64,000 bases of DNA, from NCBI RefSeq assembly GCF_016785185.1, contig NZ_JAEKDY010000001.1; one strand, written 5' to 3'. Position 1 is the stretch's first letter; each line of letters starts with the position of its first letter. The stretch comes from Heyndrickxia sporothermodurans (GTDB lineage: Bacteria > Bacillota > Bacilli > Bacillales > Bacillaceae_C). Shown piece after piece: positions 7,632-16,969 of this stretch. A model generated the notes under the pieces. The model saw nothing but the letters and a program-made list of their open reading frames with translations, searched no databases and had not been told where the DNA came from. A program made the position numbers and the translations under genes.

Positions 7632-9521
7632 TTGGATCTATTATCAATTAAGGACCCTTCCTTTCTAAAAGATATGAATATTGACCAGTTAAAAGAACTA
7701 AGTAATGATATTCGTCATTTTTTAATTGAAAATCTATCTAAAACGGGTGGGCATATTGGCCCTAATTTGGGTGTAGTAGAATTAACTATCGCCTTGCATA
7801 AATGTTTTAATAGTCCGAATGATAAATTTATTTGGGATGTGGGTCATCAATCTTATGTTCACAAAATATTAACCGGTCGTGCAGATCAATTTTCTACGTT
7901 AAGGCAGTATCAGGGGTTATCCGGATTCCCGAAAATGTGTGAAAGTGAGCATGATGTGTGGGAAACAGGACACTCTTCCACATCCCTATCCGCTGCAATG
8001 GGAATGGCTATTGCCCGAGATTTAAAAGGTGAAAAGTCATTTATAGTTCCAATTATTGGGGATGGTGCCTTGACTGGCGGAATGGCCTTAGAAGCATTAA
8101 ATCATATTGGACACGAAAAAAAGGATTTACTTGTTATTTTAAATGATAATGAAATGTCCATCGCTCCTAATGTAGGTGCTTTGCATAATATTTTAGGACG
8201 ACTCCGTACAGCAAATAAATATCAATGGGCGAAAGACGAACTTGAGAATTTGCTCAAAAAGATTCCTGCAGTTGGTGGAAAACTCGCTGCTACAGCTGAA
8301 AGGCTTAAAGATAGTATGAAGTATTTTCTTGTCTCAGGAATGTTTTTTGAGGAATTAGGCTTCACTTATTTAGGTCCTGTAGATGGACACAATTTCGAAG
8401 CACTATTTGAACAATTACAATATGCAAAGAAAACGAAGGGGCCAATTCTATTACACGTAATAACGAAAAAAGGTAAAGGATATAAGCCTGCTGAAAACGA
8501 TACGATAGGTACTTGGCATGGTACTGGACAATACAAAATTGAAACTGGTGATTTAATTAAACCGGTAAATGCACCACCTGCATGGAGTAAACTTGTAAGT
8601 GACACAGTTTTAAAACTTGCTAAAAAAGATGAGCGGATTGTCGCAATAACACCTGCAATGCCTGTAGGATCTAAACTTGAAAAATTTGCTGAAGAATTTC
8701 CTAATCGTATGTATGATGTTGGAATTGCAGAACAACATGCTGCAACTGTAGCTGCTGGATTAGCCACACAGAACATGAAACCGTTTTTAGCAATTTATTC
8801 TACATTTTTACAACGTGCATATGATCAAGTCGTACATGATATATGTCGGCAAAATCTTAATGTTTTCATTGGTATTGATCGTGCGGGATTAGTAGGTGCA
8901 GATGGAGAAACACATCAAGGTGTGTTCGATATTGCATTTCTTCGTCATATTCCCAATATAGTACTTATGATGCCAAAAGATGAAAATGAAGGACAACATA
9001 TGGTTAATACGGCGATTAAGTACAATGATGGTCCAATTGCGATGAGATTTCCTCGTGGAAATGGATATGGCGTTCCAATGGATGAAACATTAAGGACGAT
9101 ACCGATTGGGACATGGGAAACGCTCCGTGAAGGAAAGGATGCAGCAATTTTGACGTTTGGTACAACAATTCCTATGGCACTTGAAGCGGCTAATCTCCTT
9201 CAAAAACAAGGGTTTTCCGTCAAAGTAATCAATGCACGTTTTATTAAACCATTAGATGAAAAAATGTTAAAAGAATTGTTAGATACAAATATGCCGATTT
9301 TAACGATCGAAGAAGCTGTGTTACAAGGTGGATTTGGCAGTGCTGTACTTGAATTTGCGCATAGTCACGGATTTACAAATGTAATTGATTGTATGGGTAT
9401 TCCAGATAAATTTATTGAACATGGAAGTGTCAATGAATTACTTAGAGAAATTGGTTTAACAAAGGAAGAGGTTGTAAAAAGAATTCAAGCTTTTTCACCT
9501 AAAATACAAAAAAGGGCATGA
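7632..9521 (+). CDS. dxs: 1-Deoxy-D-xylulose-5-phosphate synthase
   Basis: TPP-dependent first enzyme of the MEP isoprenoid pathway, joining pyruvate and glyceraldehyde 3-phosphate. The TPP-binding motif GDGALTGGMALEALNH runs to ILNDN, the transketolase-like pyrimidine domain has VGIAEQHAAT, and the C-terminal domain ends with ILTIEEAVLQGGFGSAV. Length 629 and near-collinearity with B. subtilis Dxs support the TTG start (MDLLSI), although the ribosome binding site there (GAAAGTGAG) is modest. It is separated from ispA by about 120 bp, which may hold its own promoter. Confidence 0.97.
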   Translation: MDLLSIKDPSFLKDMNIDQLKELSNDIRHFLIENLSKTGGHIGPNLGVVELTIALHKCFNSPNDKFIWDVGHQSYVHKILTGRADQFSTLRQYQGLSGFPKMCESEHDVWETGHSSTSLSAAMGMAIARDLKGEKSFIVPIIGDGALTGGMALEALNHIGHEKKDLLVILNDNEMSIAPNVGALHNILGRLRTANKYQWAKDELENLLKKIPAVGGKLAATAERLKDSMKYFLVSGMFFEELGFTYLGPVDGHNFEALFEQLQYAKKTKGPILLHVITKKGKGYKPAENDTIGTWHGTGQYKIETGDLIKPVNAPPAWSKLVSDTVLKLAKKDERIVAITPAMPVGSKLEKFAEEFPNRMYDVGIAEQHAATVAAGLATQNMKPFLAIYSTFLQRAYDQVVHDICRQNLNVFIGIDRAGLVGADGETHQGVFDIAFLRHIPNIVLMMPKDENEGQHMVNTAIKYNDGPIAMRFPRGNGYGVPMDETLRTIPIGTWETLREGKDAAILTFGTTIPMALEAANLLQKQGFSVKVINARFIKPLDEKMLKELLDTNMPILTIEEAVLQGGFGSAVLEFAHSHGFTNVIDCMGIPDKFIEHGSVNELLREIGLTKEEVVKRIQAFSPKIQKRA

Positions 9522-9524
9522 CAT

Positions 9525-10367
9525 ATGAAAAGCAAAAAACAACGAATTGATACTCTTTTAGTTGAAAGAGGATTAATTGAAACGAGAGAAAAAGCAAAAC
9601 GTGCGATAATGGCGGGATTAGTCTACTCAAATGAAGAGCGTCTCGATAAACCCGGCGAGAAAGTAAATGAGGATATTCCGTTAACGATTAAGGGGAAAAT
9701 GATACCCTATGTAAGCCGGGGAGGATTAAAGCTTGAAAAGGCATTACGTGTTTTCGAGCTTTCTGTAAAAGATAAAATCTTATTAGATATTGGAGCATCT
9801 ACAGGTGGCTTTACAGATTGTGCCTTGCAAAATGGTGCGAAAATGTCATATGCACTAGATGTTGGTTACAATCAATTAGCTTGGAAGCTTAGACAGGATG
9901 AACGAGTAGTCGTTATGGAGAGAACGAATTTTCGTTACGTGACTCCGAAAGATTTAGTACGTGAAATGCCTAATTTTGCTACAATTGATGTTTCGTTTAT
10001 ATCTTTATCGCTCATTTTACCAGTTTTAAAAACATTATTGGTTCCATCGAGTGATGTTATAGCCCTGATTAAACCACAATTTGAAGCTGGAAAAGATCAG
10101 GTCGGAAAAAAAGGGATTGTAAGGGATAAAAAGGTTCACGAATCCGTTATTGAAAAAATTGTCCAGCTATCCCTCACCGAAGGCTATGATGTAATAAATT
10201 TATCCTTTTCCCCAATAACTGGAGGAGAAGGAAATATTGAATTTTTAATCCATTTAAAATGGACTGGTTCAAATAAAAAAGAAAATGGATCAAATGCGCT
10301 TGATTTTACAATTAAAGATGTAGTAAACGCAGCACATAACGAGTTAACAGGAAGATCAGATCAATAA
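9525..10367 (+). CDS. yqxC: TlyA family rRNA (cytidine-2'-O)-methyltransferase YqxC
   Basis: S4-domain plus FtsJ-like methyltransferase; the TlyA family methylates rRNA in some bacteria, but the substrate in Bacillus is not settled. N-terminal S4 RNA-binding domain (RIDTLLVERGLIETREKAKR) is followed by the SAM motif LLDIGASTGGFTDCAL near residue 88 and the FtsJ core. At 280 residues it is full length. Located between dxs and argR as in B. subtilis. The 4-nt gap from dxs suggests coupling. Confidence 0.92.
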   Translation: MKSKKQRIDTLLVERGLIETREKAKRAIMAGLVYSNEERLDKPGEKVNEDIPLTIKGKMIPYVSRGGLKLEKALRVFELSVKDKILLDIGASTGGFTDCALQNGAKMSYALDVGYNQLAWKLRQDERVVVMERTNFRYVTPKDLVREMPNFATIDVSFISLSLILPVLKTLLVPSSDVIALIKPQFEAGKDQVGKKGIVRDKKVHESVIEKIVQLSLTEGYDVINLSFSPITGGEGNIEFLIHLKWTGSNKKENGSNALDFTIKDVVNAAHNELTGRSDQ

Positions 10368-10387
10368 TAGGATCTGTTCTTTTTTCT
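10347..10387 (+). terminator. Probable terminator after yqxC
   Basis: Imperfect hairpin around AACAGGAAGATC ... GGATCTGTT, overlapping the yqxC stop, followed by TCTTTTTTCTT. Confidence 0.5.
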
Positions 10388-10524
10388 TGTGTTTTTGCCA
10401 CCATTCGTGTTAATTATGTACATTTTGACAAAAATAAGCTAACATTGTAGTAAAAAGCATGGTGGGATATGTCAGTATTATTGTTAAAGAAACTGTCAGT
10501 GTAACTTTGTAAAGGTGGATGAGG

Positions 10525-10974
10525 ATGAATAAAGGACAAAGACTCATTAAAATAAGAGAAATAATCGCAAATTTTGACATTGAAACTCAAGATGAACTAG
10601 TTGATCATTTAAAAAATGCTGGTTTCAATGTTACACAGGCAACGATTTCTCGTGATATAAAGGAATTACATTTAGTAAAAGTACCACTTATGGATGGCAG
10701 ATATAAATATAGTCTGCCGGCAGATCAACGTTTTAACCCAATGCAAAAATTAAAAAGAACATTAACAGATGCTTTTATCAGCATAGATTTTGCCGGCCAT
10801 TTAATTGTCTTAAAAACATTACCCGGTAATGCCCATGCATTAGGCGCCTTAATTGATATTCTTGAATGGGAAGAAATTATTGGTACGTTATGCGGAGATG
10901 ATACATGTTTAATCATTTGCAAGGACCAAGAAAAATCAGAAATGGTTTCACAACGCTTTTTAGATATGTTATAA
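10525..10974 (+). CDS. argR: Arginine repressor ArgR/AhrC
   Basis: Hexameric transcription factor that represses arginine biosynthesis and activates catabolism when bound to arginine. N-terminal winged helix (KGQRLIKIREIIANF, TQATISRDIKELHLVKVP) and C-terminal arginine-binding oligomerisation domain with LPGNAHALGALID and GDDTCLIIC. The second ATG (10525) gives the family N-terminus MNKGQR and follows GGATGAGG; an ATG two codons earlier is less likely. 149 residues. Conserved partner of recN in Firmicutes. Confidence 0.96.
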   Translation: MNKGQRLIKIREIIANFDIETQDELVDHLKNAGFNVTQATISRDIKELHLVKVPLMDGRYKYSLPADQRFNPMQKLKRTLTDAFISIDFAGHLIVLKTLPGNAHALGALIDILEWEEIIGTLCGDDTCLIICKDQEKSEMVSQRFLDML

Positions 10975-11020
10975 AACAAAGAATTAAACGGGTAATTGAA
11001 AAAATGGGGTGAAGTTTTCA

Positions 11021-12733
11021 TTGTTACAAGAATTATCGATCAAAAATTTTGCCATCATTGATGAACTTTATTTGTCTATAGAAAAAGGATTAACGGTATT
11101 AACAGGAGAAACCGGAGCAGGAAAATCGATTATCATTGATGCGGTAAATTTATTAGTTGGCGGAAGAGGTTCTTCAGAATTCGTTCGTCACGGTGAAAAA
11201 AAAGCTGAAATAGAAGGACTTTTTATCTTAAATGACGAGTCACATCCATGTTATAATCGTGCAAACGAATTTGGAATTGACATTGAAGAAGGAATGATTA
11301 TCCTTCATCGTGATATTTCCGTTTCCGGAAAAAGCGTCTGTAGAATTAATGGGAAATTAGTGACGATTTCAATTTTGCGTGAAATTGGCAGTACACTAAT
11401 TGATATTCATGGCCAGCACGAACACCAAGAATTAATGAATGAAACCCATCATTTAAGGCTTCTTGACCAATATGGGGGTAAAGAGATTAAGACTGCTCTT
11501 GATAATTATCGTGTAATATACAAACAATATGAGCAAATCGTTTCAAAACTTAAAGGATTAAGTGAAAATGAACAACAAATGGCCCACCGATTAGATCTTA
11601 TTCAATTTCAACTTCAAGAAATCCAAAAGGCAAATCTTCAAATAGACGAAGACACCATTCTCTTGGAAGAAAAGAAAAAATTAATGAATTTTGAACGGCT
11701 ATTCGATTCATTGAAAACGAGTTACGGTGCATTGCAGGGTGAACAAAAAGGAATTGATTGGATAGGGCTGGTTATGAGTCAGTTAGAAACAGCTGCTGAA
11801 ATTGAGCCTGATTTTAAGCCACTACTAGAATCTGTTTCAAATTGTTTTTATATCCTTGAAGATGCCGCAAGTACGATTCGCAATGATTTAGATAGCTTGG
11901 AGTTTAACCCTGAACGGTTAAATGAGATTGAAAGCCGCCTAAACGAAATAAACCAATTAAAAAGAAAATATGGTGGCACATTGGAAGATATATTGGAATA
12001 TAGTTCGAAAATAGAAGAAGAAATTGAAACGATTATTAATCGTGAAAGCCATATTGATAAATTACAAATAACATTAACACAACTTGAGAAAGACTTGTAT
12101 TTAGAAGCTAAACAACTTAGTGATTTAAGAAAAAAATGCTCAAAAAAATTAATTAATGCAATCCATAAAGAACTAAAGCAAATGTATATGGATAAAACAG
12201 TATTTGAGGTGAAGTTCCTTCAATCAGCTGAGGACTATAAAAATGAAGGAAATCTTCCATTTCGAAAAGATGGCTTGGATGTAGTTGAATTTTATATATC
12301 AACAAATCCGGGTGAGCCTTTAAAACCATTAAATAAAGTTGCTTCAGGCGGTGAATTATCGAGAATGATGCTGGCGTTGAAGACGATTTTCTCAAAACAT
12401 CAAGGCATTACTTCGATCATTTTCGATGAGGTAGATACCGGTGTAAGTGGAAGGGTTGCTCAAGCAATTGGAGAGAAAATTTATCAAGTTTCAGAGCATT
12501 CACAAGTTTTATGTATTTCCCATCTTCCGCAAGTTGCAGCTATGGCAGATACACATTTGTTTATCATGAAGGAAACCATTGATGGACGAACACGAACAAA
12601 GGTGAAAACACTTGAATTGGAAGAAAAAATTAATGAAGTTAGTCGCATGATTGCAGGTGTTGAAATAACCGATAAAGCAATAGAACATGCACAAGAATTG
12701 CTACAACTTGCCTATGCAAAAAAATTCACTTGA
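11021..12733 (+). CDS. recN: DNA repair protein RecN
   Basis: SMC-like ATPase acting early at double-strand breaks. Walker A GETGAGKS near residue 30, two long coiled-coil arms (about residues 150-370), ABC signature region VASGGELSRMMLALK, and Walker B IIFDEVDTGVSG near residue 470. I start at the TTG at 11021 (LLQELSIKNFAIID), which aligns with B. subtilis MLAELSIKNFAII and has GGGGTGA about 9 nt upstream; a GTG four codons earlier overlaps that site. 570 residues. A terminator follows. Confidence 0.95.
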   Translation: MLQELSIKNFAIIDELYLSIEKGLTVLTGETGAGKSIIIDAVNLLVGGRGSSEFVRHGEKKAEIEGLFILNDESHPCYNRANEFGIDIEEGMIILHRDISVSGKSVCRINGKLVTISILREIGSTLIDIHGQHEHQELMNETHHLRLLDQYGGKEIKTALDNYRVIYKQYEQIVSKLKGLSENEQQMAHRLDLIQFQLQEIQKANLQIDEDTILLEEKKKLMNFERLFDSLKTSYGALQGEQKGIDWIGLVMSQLETAAEIEPDFKPLLESVSNCFYILEDAASTIRNDLDSLEFNPERLNEIESRLNEINQLKRKYGGTLEDILEYSSKIEEEIETIINRESHIDKLQITLTQLEKDLYLEAKQLSDLRKKCSKKLINAIHKELKQMYMDKTVFEVKFLQSAEDYKNEGNLPFRKDGLDVVEFYISTNPGEPLKPLNKVASGGELSRMMLALKTIFSKHQGITSIIFDEVDTGVSGRVAQAIGEKIYQVSEHSQVLCISHLPQVAAMADTHLFIMKETIDGRTRTKVKTLELEEKINEVSRMIAGVEITDKAIEHAQELLQLAYAKKFT

Positions 12734-12763
12734 AAAGCTATCCATCAATGGGTAGCTTTTTTC
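12733..12763 (+). terminator. Terminator after recN
   Basis: Stem AAAAGCTATCC / GGGTAGCTTTT with a short loop and T run, starting at the recN stop. Confidence 0.82.
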
Positions 12764-12873
12764 TTAATCCCTTGTTATATTTCCGCCGTATCAAGGCTAA
12801 ATTAAAATTGTAACCAAAAAAATAAAAAGGTTACTCTTTAAAAGTGGACTAGAAGCGAGGAGAGTGAAAAGTT

Positions 12874-14166
12874 TTGAAATTGGATCATCTAAGAAAAGTA
12901 ATTGGTGGGTTTCTCCTTGTTTCACTTTGTTTAATAGGATTTTCAAAACCGTTTCAAAATTATCTTCATATACCAACCGATATCACATTATTTGAAGGTG
13001 ACGTTTTAAATATTGCGAAAGCGGCAAATGTGTCTGCTAAAGTAACATCCAAAGGCGAAAGTATTGACGTGTTTGCACAAAAGAAATCACTAGACATAAA
13101 AGGTAATTCTGCGGGAAAAGATGAAGTATTTTTCGAATTAGCTGGACTGCCAATAAAAAAAGTGGATGTAAAAGTAATTAAGGATTTCAAGGTAATTCCG
13201 GGTGGACAATCGATTGGTGTTAAATTAAATACACTTGGCGTTTTAGTAGTAGGACATCATCTTGTCGAAACAAAATCAGGCAAGATTTCACCGGGAGAAA
13301 AGGCTGGAATTAAAGTAGGGGATATTATTACACAAATTAATGGGGAAAAAATAGAAAAGCTGTCAGATGTAGCTCCATTAGTAGAAAAAGCGGGCAAAGA
13401 TGGGACCCCTTTAAATATCACCATCCAAAGAGAACAGCAAAAAATAAATACTTCTTTAAATCCACAAAAGGATCAGTCAGAACAAACGTATAAACTTGGC
13501 TTATATATTAGGGACTCGGCCGCAGGAATTGGAACAATGACCTTTATCGATCCAAAAACAAAAAAATATGGAGCACTTGGCCATGTTATCTCAGACATGG
13601 ACACGAAAAAAGCAATTTTGGTCGAAAAAGGGCAAATATTAAATTCGACAGTAACGTCTATTGAAAAAGGCAGTGACGGAAAACCCGGAGAGAAACTTGC
13701 GCGCTTTTCTTCAGACCATGAAGTTATTGGTGATATTACACGAAATAGTTCCTTTGGGATATTTGGAAAGTTAGATAAGAAAATAAAAAATGAAAAGTAT
13801 GACAAACCGATGCCAATCGCATTATCCTATCAAGTAAAAGAAGGTCCGGCAAAAATTTTGACAGTCGTTGAAGGAAATAAAGTAGAGGAATATGATATTG
13901 AGATAATAAATGCCATTCCTCAAAAGTTTCCAGCAACGAAAGGGATGATAATAAAAATTACTGATCCCAAATTATTGAAGAAAACAGGCGGAATTGTTCA
14001 AGGAATGAGTGGTAGTCCAATTATTCAAAACGGAAAGATCATCGGAGCAGTTACTCATGTATTTGTTAATGACCCAACGTCAGGATATGGCGTTCACATC
14101 GAATGGATGCTTCGAGAAGCGGGAATAAATATTTATCAAAAAAGAAATGAAGAAAAGGCAAGCTGA
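12874..14166 (+). CDS. spoIVB: SpoIVB serine peptidase
   Basis: Forespore-made protease exported to the intermembrane space, where it cleaves SpoIVFA and triggers pro-sigma-K processing. N-terminal hydrophobic anchor (residues 8-24), PDZ domain (about residues 115-195, SPGEKAGIKVGDIITQINGEKI), and S55 peptidase domain with the catalytic His in YGALGHVISD and Ser in GIVQGMSGSPII near residue 380. Length 430 is normal. TTG start supported by GAGGAGA 10 nt upstream. Its position between recN and spo0A is highly conserved. Confidence 0.96.
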   Translation: MKLDHLRKVIGGFLLVSLCLIGFSKPFQNYLHIPTDITLFEGDVLNIAKAANVSAKVTSKGESIDVFAQKKSLDIKGNSAGKDEVFFELAGLPIKKVDVKVIKDFKVIPGGQSIGVKLNTLGVLVVGHHLVETKSGKISPGEKAGIKVGDIITQINGEKIEKLSDVAPLVEKAGKDGTPLNITIQREQQKINTSLNPQKDQSEQTYKLGLYIRDSAAGIGTMTFIDPKTKKYGALGHVISDMDTKKAILVEKGQILNSTVTSIEKGSDGKPGEKLARFSSDHEVIGDITRNSSFGIFGKLDKKIKNEKYDKPMPIALSYQVKEGPAKILTVVEGNKVEEYDIEIINAIPQKFPATKGMIIKITDPKLLKKTGGIVQGMSGSPIIQNGKIIGAVTHVFVNDPTSGYGVHIEWMLREAGINIYQKRNEEKAS

Positions 14167-14197
14167 TAGAGAAATTTCTCTTCAGCTTTCTTTTTTG
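14158..14197 (+). terminator. Terminator after spoIVB
   Basis: AAGCTGA ... TCAGCTT stem with inner GAAA/TTTC pairing, followed by TCTTTTTTG. Confidence 0.75.
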
Positions 14198-14238
14198 CAT
14201 TTTTAGTACGAATGAAATAATGATGAAAATAAAGATAA

Positions 14239-14367
14239 TTCGACAAATATATAATTAAAAATCGAAAGAGGTCGAAATCGAGAGAAATAAAGAGAAAAAT
14301 AGAGAAAATATAGTTTTTTTAATAAATTTTCAAATATAAGAAGGAATTTATAAGGCATTGTCGAAAA
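14239..14367 (+). promoter_or_regulatory. spo0A control region with 0A boxes and sigma-H-like promoter
   Basis: The 258-bp spoIVB-spo0A gap is AT-rich and carries a 0A box on each strand: TTCGACA at 14239-14245 and TGTCGAA at 14359-14365, the Spo0A~P recognition word. A further TCGAAA occurs near 14272. AAGGAATTT at 14341-14349, followed after about 10 nt by GTCGAAA, resembles the sigma-H consensus (AGGAWWW, RnnGAAT), so the downstream 0A box overlaps the promoter -10 as expected for the sporulation promoter Ps. This assignment rests on pattern matching only. Confidence 0.6.
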
Positions 14368-14424
14368 TGTGATAAGAGAATAAGATATGAAAAAAAGTGG
14401 TTATAATTGAGGAGGAAACAAGGA

Positions 14425-15213
14425 GTGAACAACAAAATTAAAGTTTGTATCGTAGATGATAATCGTGAGTTAGTTGCTTTATTAGAAGAATTTATTTCTT
14501 CTCAAGATGATATGGAAATTAGCGGTGTTGCGTATAATGGGCAAGAGTGCTTAGAAATGTTACAAGATGCTTCACCAAATGTGCTAATATTGGATATTAT
14601 TATGCCTCATCTCGATGGATTAGGAGTTCTTGAAAAGTTAAGACAAAAAAGTGAAATGCCAAACGTAATCATGCTGACTGCATTTGGACAAGAGGATGTT
14701 ACGAAAAAGGCGGTTGAACTCGGAGCTTCATATTTTATTTTAAAACCTTTTGACATGAATAATCTTGCAAACCAAATTCGGCAAGTTAGCGGGAAGCCAA
14801 GTCCAATTTTGAAAAAGGAAAATCATTCCTTTATTAGATCTAATAATGAAGAGAAACCAAAAAATTTAGATGCAAGTATCACCAGCATTATCCATGAAAT
14901 CGGTGTACCCGCACATATTAAAGGGTATTTGTATTTAAGAGAAGCCATTTCCATGGTATATAATGATATAGAGCTTCTCGGATCAATTACCAAAGTATTA
15001 TATCCTGATATCGCGAAAAAATTTAATACGACTGCAAGTCGTGTAGAACGTGCAATCCGCCATGCGATAGAAGTTGCATGGAGTCGCGGAAATATTGATT
15101 CGATCTCTTCCTTATTTGGTTATACAGTAAGCATGTCCAAAGCTAAACCGACAAATAGTGAATTTATCGCAATGGTTGCGGATAAACTACGTTTGGAACA
15201 TAAAGCGTCCTAA
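14425..15213 (+). CDS. spo0A: Sporulation master response regulator Spo0A
   Basis: Receiver plus DNA-binding regulator that is the end point of the phosphorelay and starts sporulation. Receiver residues 4-125 carry the acidic pair DD (11-12), phosphoacceptor Asp57 in LILDIIMPHLDG, Thr in MLTAFGQ and the Lys of FILKPFD. The C-terminal domain has the recognition helix region TASRVERAIRHAIEVAWSRG, matching the invariant sigA-contact and DNA-binding core. I prefer the GTG at 14425 (MNNKIKVCIVDDN), which has GAGGAGG 9-10 nt upstream. 262 residues. Confidence 0.97.
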   Translation: MNNKIKVCIVDDNRELVALLEEFISSQDDMEISGVAYNGQECLEMLQDASPNVLILDIIMPHLDGLGVLEKLRQKSEMPNVIMLTAFGQEDVTKKAVELGASYFILKPFDMNNLANQIRQVSGKPSPILKKENHSFIRSNNEEKPKNLDASITSIIHEIGVPAHIKGYLYLREAISMVYNDIELLGSITKVLYPDIAKKFNTTASRVERAIRHAIEVAWSRGNIDSISSLFGYTVSMSKAKPTNSEFIAMVADKLRLEHKAS

Positions 15214-15240
15214 TAAATATTATTTTTCTAAATTGTATTT

Positions 15241-15271
15241 AAAAAGGGTCCTAACGTAAGGACCCTTTTTT
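15241..15271. terminator. Bidirectional terminator after spo0A
   Basis: AAAAAGGGTCC / GGACCCTTTTT stem; T runs on both strands suit convergent spo0A and the small membrane protein gene. Confidence 0.85.
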
Positions 15272-15279
15272 GATGGATA

Positions 15280-15612
15280 TTATTTTCGTCTTATATCGAT
15301 TAAACGATGATTTTTATATTTGATTTTTACTTTTTCCCCAATTGAATATTGTACATACGTATCGCATTCCATTTCTAGAATTTTTCCGTTATCAAATTCC
15401 ATTAAGCATGCTGCCTTTCCATTTGGAGTTGATATTACTGGTATACTTTTCTTAGTTTTCACTCCTTTTGCTTTTCCTTTTGATTGGGGAGTGTAATATT
15501 TTTCAATAATTACTACCTTTTTGTAACTAGTTGAAGGACGAGATAATAAAAAGAAAAGGACGATCAATAATAGACATAGTACGACGATTTTTAATAAAAC
15601 CTTTTTCATCAT
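15280..15612 (-). CDS. Small membrane-anchored protein of unknown function
   Basis: I do not recognise this 110-residue protein. It has one N-terminal transmembrane or signal-anchor helix (about residues 5-23, LLKIVVLCLLLIVLFFLL), then a basic linker and a compact domain of beta character containing AACLMEFDNGKILEMECD and YSIGEKVKIKYKNHRLIDIRR. The C-terminal part looks like a short SH3- or OB-like barrel, but I cannot assign a family. AAGGAG lies 3-6 nt before two consecutive ATGs. Convergent with spo0A and sharing its terminator. Probably faces the outside of the membrane. Confidence 0.7.
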   Translation of the reverse strand: MMKKVLLKIVVLCLLLIVLFFLLSRPSTSYKKVVIIEKYYTPQSKGKAKGVKTKKSIPVISTPNGKAACLMEFDNGKILEMECDTYVQYSIGEKVKIKYKNHRLIDIRRK

Positions 15613-15785
15613 GCACTCCTTATGACAAGTATTTCGTTTATACTATGTATATTGATTGGAATGTGGAATATGCATTGGTAAAATAACAAGTAAATTAATC
15701 AATTAAGTAAAATTTCTTCCATATGGATGTTATTGTTCATACTGTGTAATAGACTAGAAATAAAAAAAGCCAAGGAAGTGACTAC

Positions 15786-16526
15786 ATGACCTTTATATTT
15801 GCACACCGTGGATCGGCAGGAACACATCCTGAAAATACGATGGAATCATTTATTGCTGCTGAAAAATCAGGTGCAGAAGGGCTTGAACTTGATGTTCATC
15901 TATCTAAAGATGGAGAAATTGTCGTTATTCACGATGAAACGGTGGATCGCACAACAAACGGAAAAGGGTTTGTTCATCAGTTGACGGTAGCGGAACTAAA
16001 AGAATTGAATGCAAGCTATAAATTTAAAACCTTCCAGTCCTTTATTAGAAGTCCCAAAATACCTACTTTAAAAGAAGTGTTTGAGTGGATGAGAGGAAAT
16101 AATCTCCTATGTAATATTGAAATGAAAAATGGAAAAATCATGTATCCGTTATTAGAAGAAAAAGTGATCCAACTGATAAGAGATTATCGGTACGAGGAAC
16201 GAATCATTATTTCTTCGTTTAATCACTATTCGCTTGTACGCTGCTATCAATTGGCTCCTGAATTAGAAACCGCCCCATTATACTCGGATGGCTTATATAT
16301 GCCGTGGATATACGCTAAAGCGATTCATTCGAAAGGATTGCATCCAAACTTTAAGGCAGCACCGAATATGATTATACAAGAGGCCATGGCTAATGGGATA
16401 GCCGTTCGCCCATATACAGTGAATAAAGAAAGTGACATGGAAAGATTAATCGCCATTCAGTGTTCAGCGATTATTACTGACTATCCGGAAAAGGCATTTA
16501 AAATAAGAAAAAAACTATCAAAATAA
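15786..16526 (+). CDS. yqiK: Glycerophosphodiester phosphodiesterase (YqiK-like)
   Basis: GDPD-family enzyme splitting glycerophosphodiesters into glycerol 3-phosphate and an alcohol. The N-terminal HRG motif (FAHRGSAGTHPENT), ELDVHLSKDGEIVVIHDE with metal and catalytic residues, and NIEMKNG are all present. There is no signal peptide and it is 246 residues long, so it is probably cytoplasmic. Position after spo0A matches yqiK of B. subtilis. GGAAGTG precedes the ATG. Confidence 0.9.
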   Translation: MTFIFAHRGSAGTHPENTMESFIAAEKSGAEGLELDVHLSKDGEIVVIHDETVDRTTNGKGFVHQLTVAELKELNASYKFKTFQSFIRSPKIPTLKEVFEWMRGNNLLCNIEMKNGKIMYPLLEEKVIQLIRDYRYEERIIISSFNHYSLVRCYQLAPELETAPLYSDGLYMPWIYAKAIHSKGLHPNFKAAPNMIIQEAMANGIAVRPYTVNKESDMERLIAIQCSAIITDYPEKAFKIRKKLSK

Positions 16527-16557
16527 AAAAATCTGCTCAATACACGCAGATTTTTTT
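16525..16557. terminator. Bidirectional terminator between yqiK and yqzF
   Basis: AAAAAATCTGC / GCAGATTTTTTT stem with a 9-nt loop lying between two convergent genes. Confidence 0.85.
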
Positions 16558-16798
16558 ATTTAAAACTTTTTCTAAACCGTTTTTGGACTTTATTTCGTTT
16601 TCGATCACGATAAAAAACAAATCCTGCAATAAATCCTAATCCTCCAATAAATAAAACGAGACCTACAAGAAATTGAAGCCACAAATATGGAAATGGAGGT
16701 TGGAGGATTCCAAACAACATATCCCGCATTAATTTAATACCAAGCGCCGCGAAACATCCCGGTATTACCATTATTAATAAAGCAATAAGACGTATCAT
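16556..16798 (-). CDS. yqzF: DUF2627 family membrane protein YqzF
   Basis: Eighty-residue protein with two transmembrane helices (about residues 2-22 and 38-62) and a basic tail, closely resembling B. subtilis YqzF in MIRLIALLIMVIPG, GIKLMRDMLFGILQPPFP and GFVFYRDRKRNKVQ. Function unknown. AAGGAGAACC precedes the ATG on the minus strand. Placed between the GDPD gene and bkdR as in B. subtilis. Confidence 0.88.
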   Translation of the reverse strand: MIRLIALLIMVIPGCFAALGIKLMRDMLFGILQPPFPYLWLQFLVGLVLFIGGLGFIAGFVFYRDRKRNKVQKRFRKSFK

Positions 16799-16969
16799 AA
16801 AGGTTCTCCTTAAGTAAATAAACTTAGGTAAATGTTTTATCCAACAAAAAAATCATATAACAACGAAATTATTTGTCAAGCAATCGACCCGTTATAAAAC
16901 TTGAATTTACCTTTAACTATTCATAAAATAAAAGTATGAAATATATTGCATTGTTAGGGGGCTCGAAAC

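Noticed and set aside
8366..8776. Minus-strand 136-codon frame
   Set aside because: Antisense to the well-conserved dxs; no start signals or family features.
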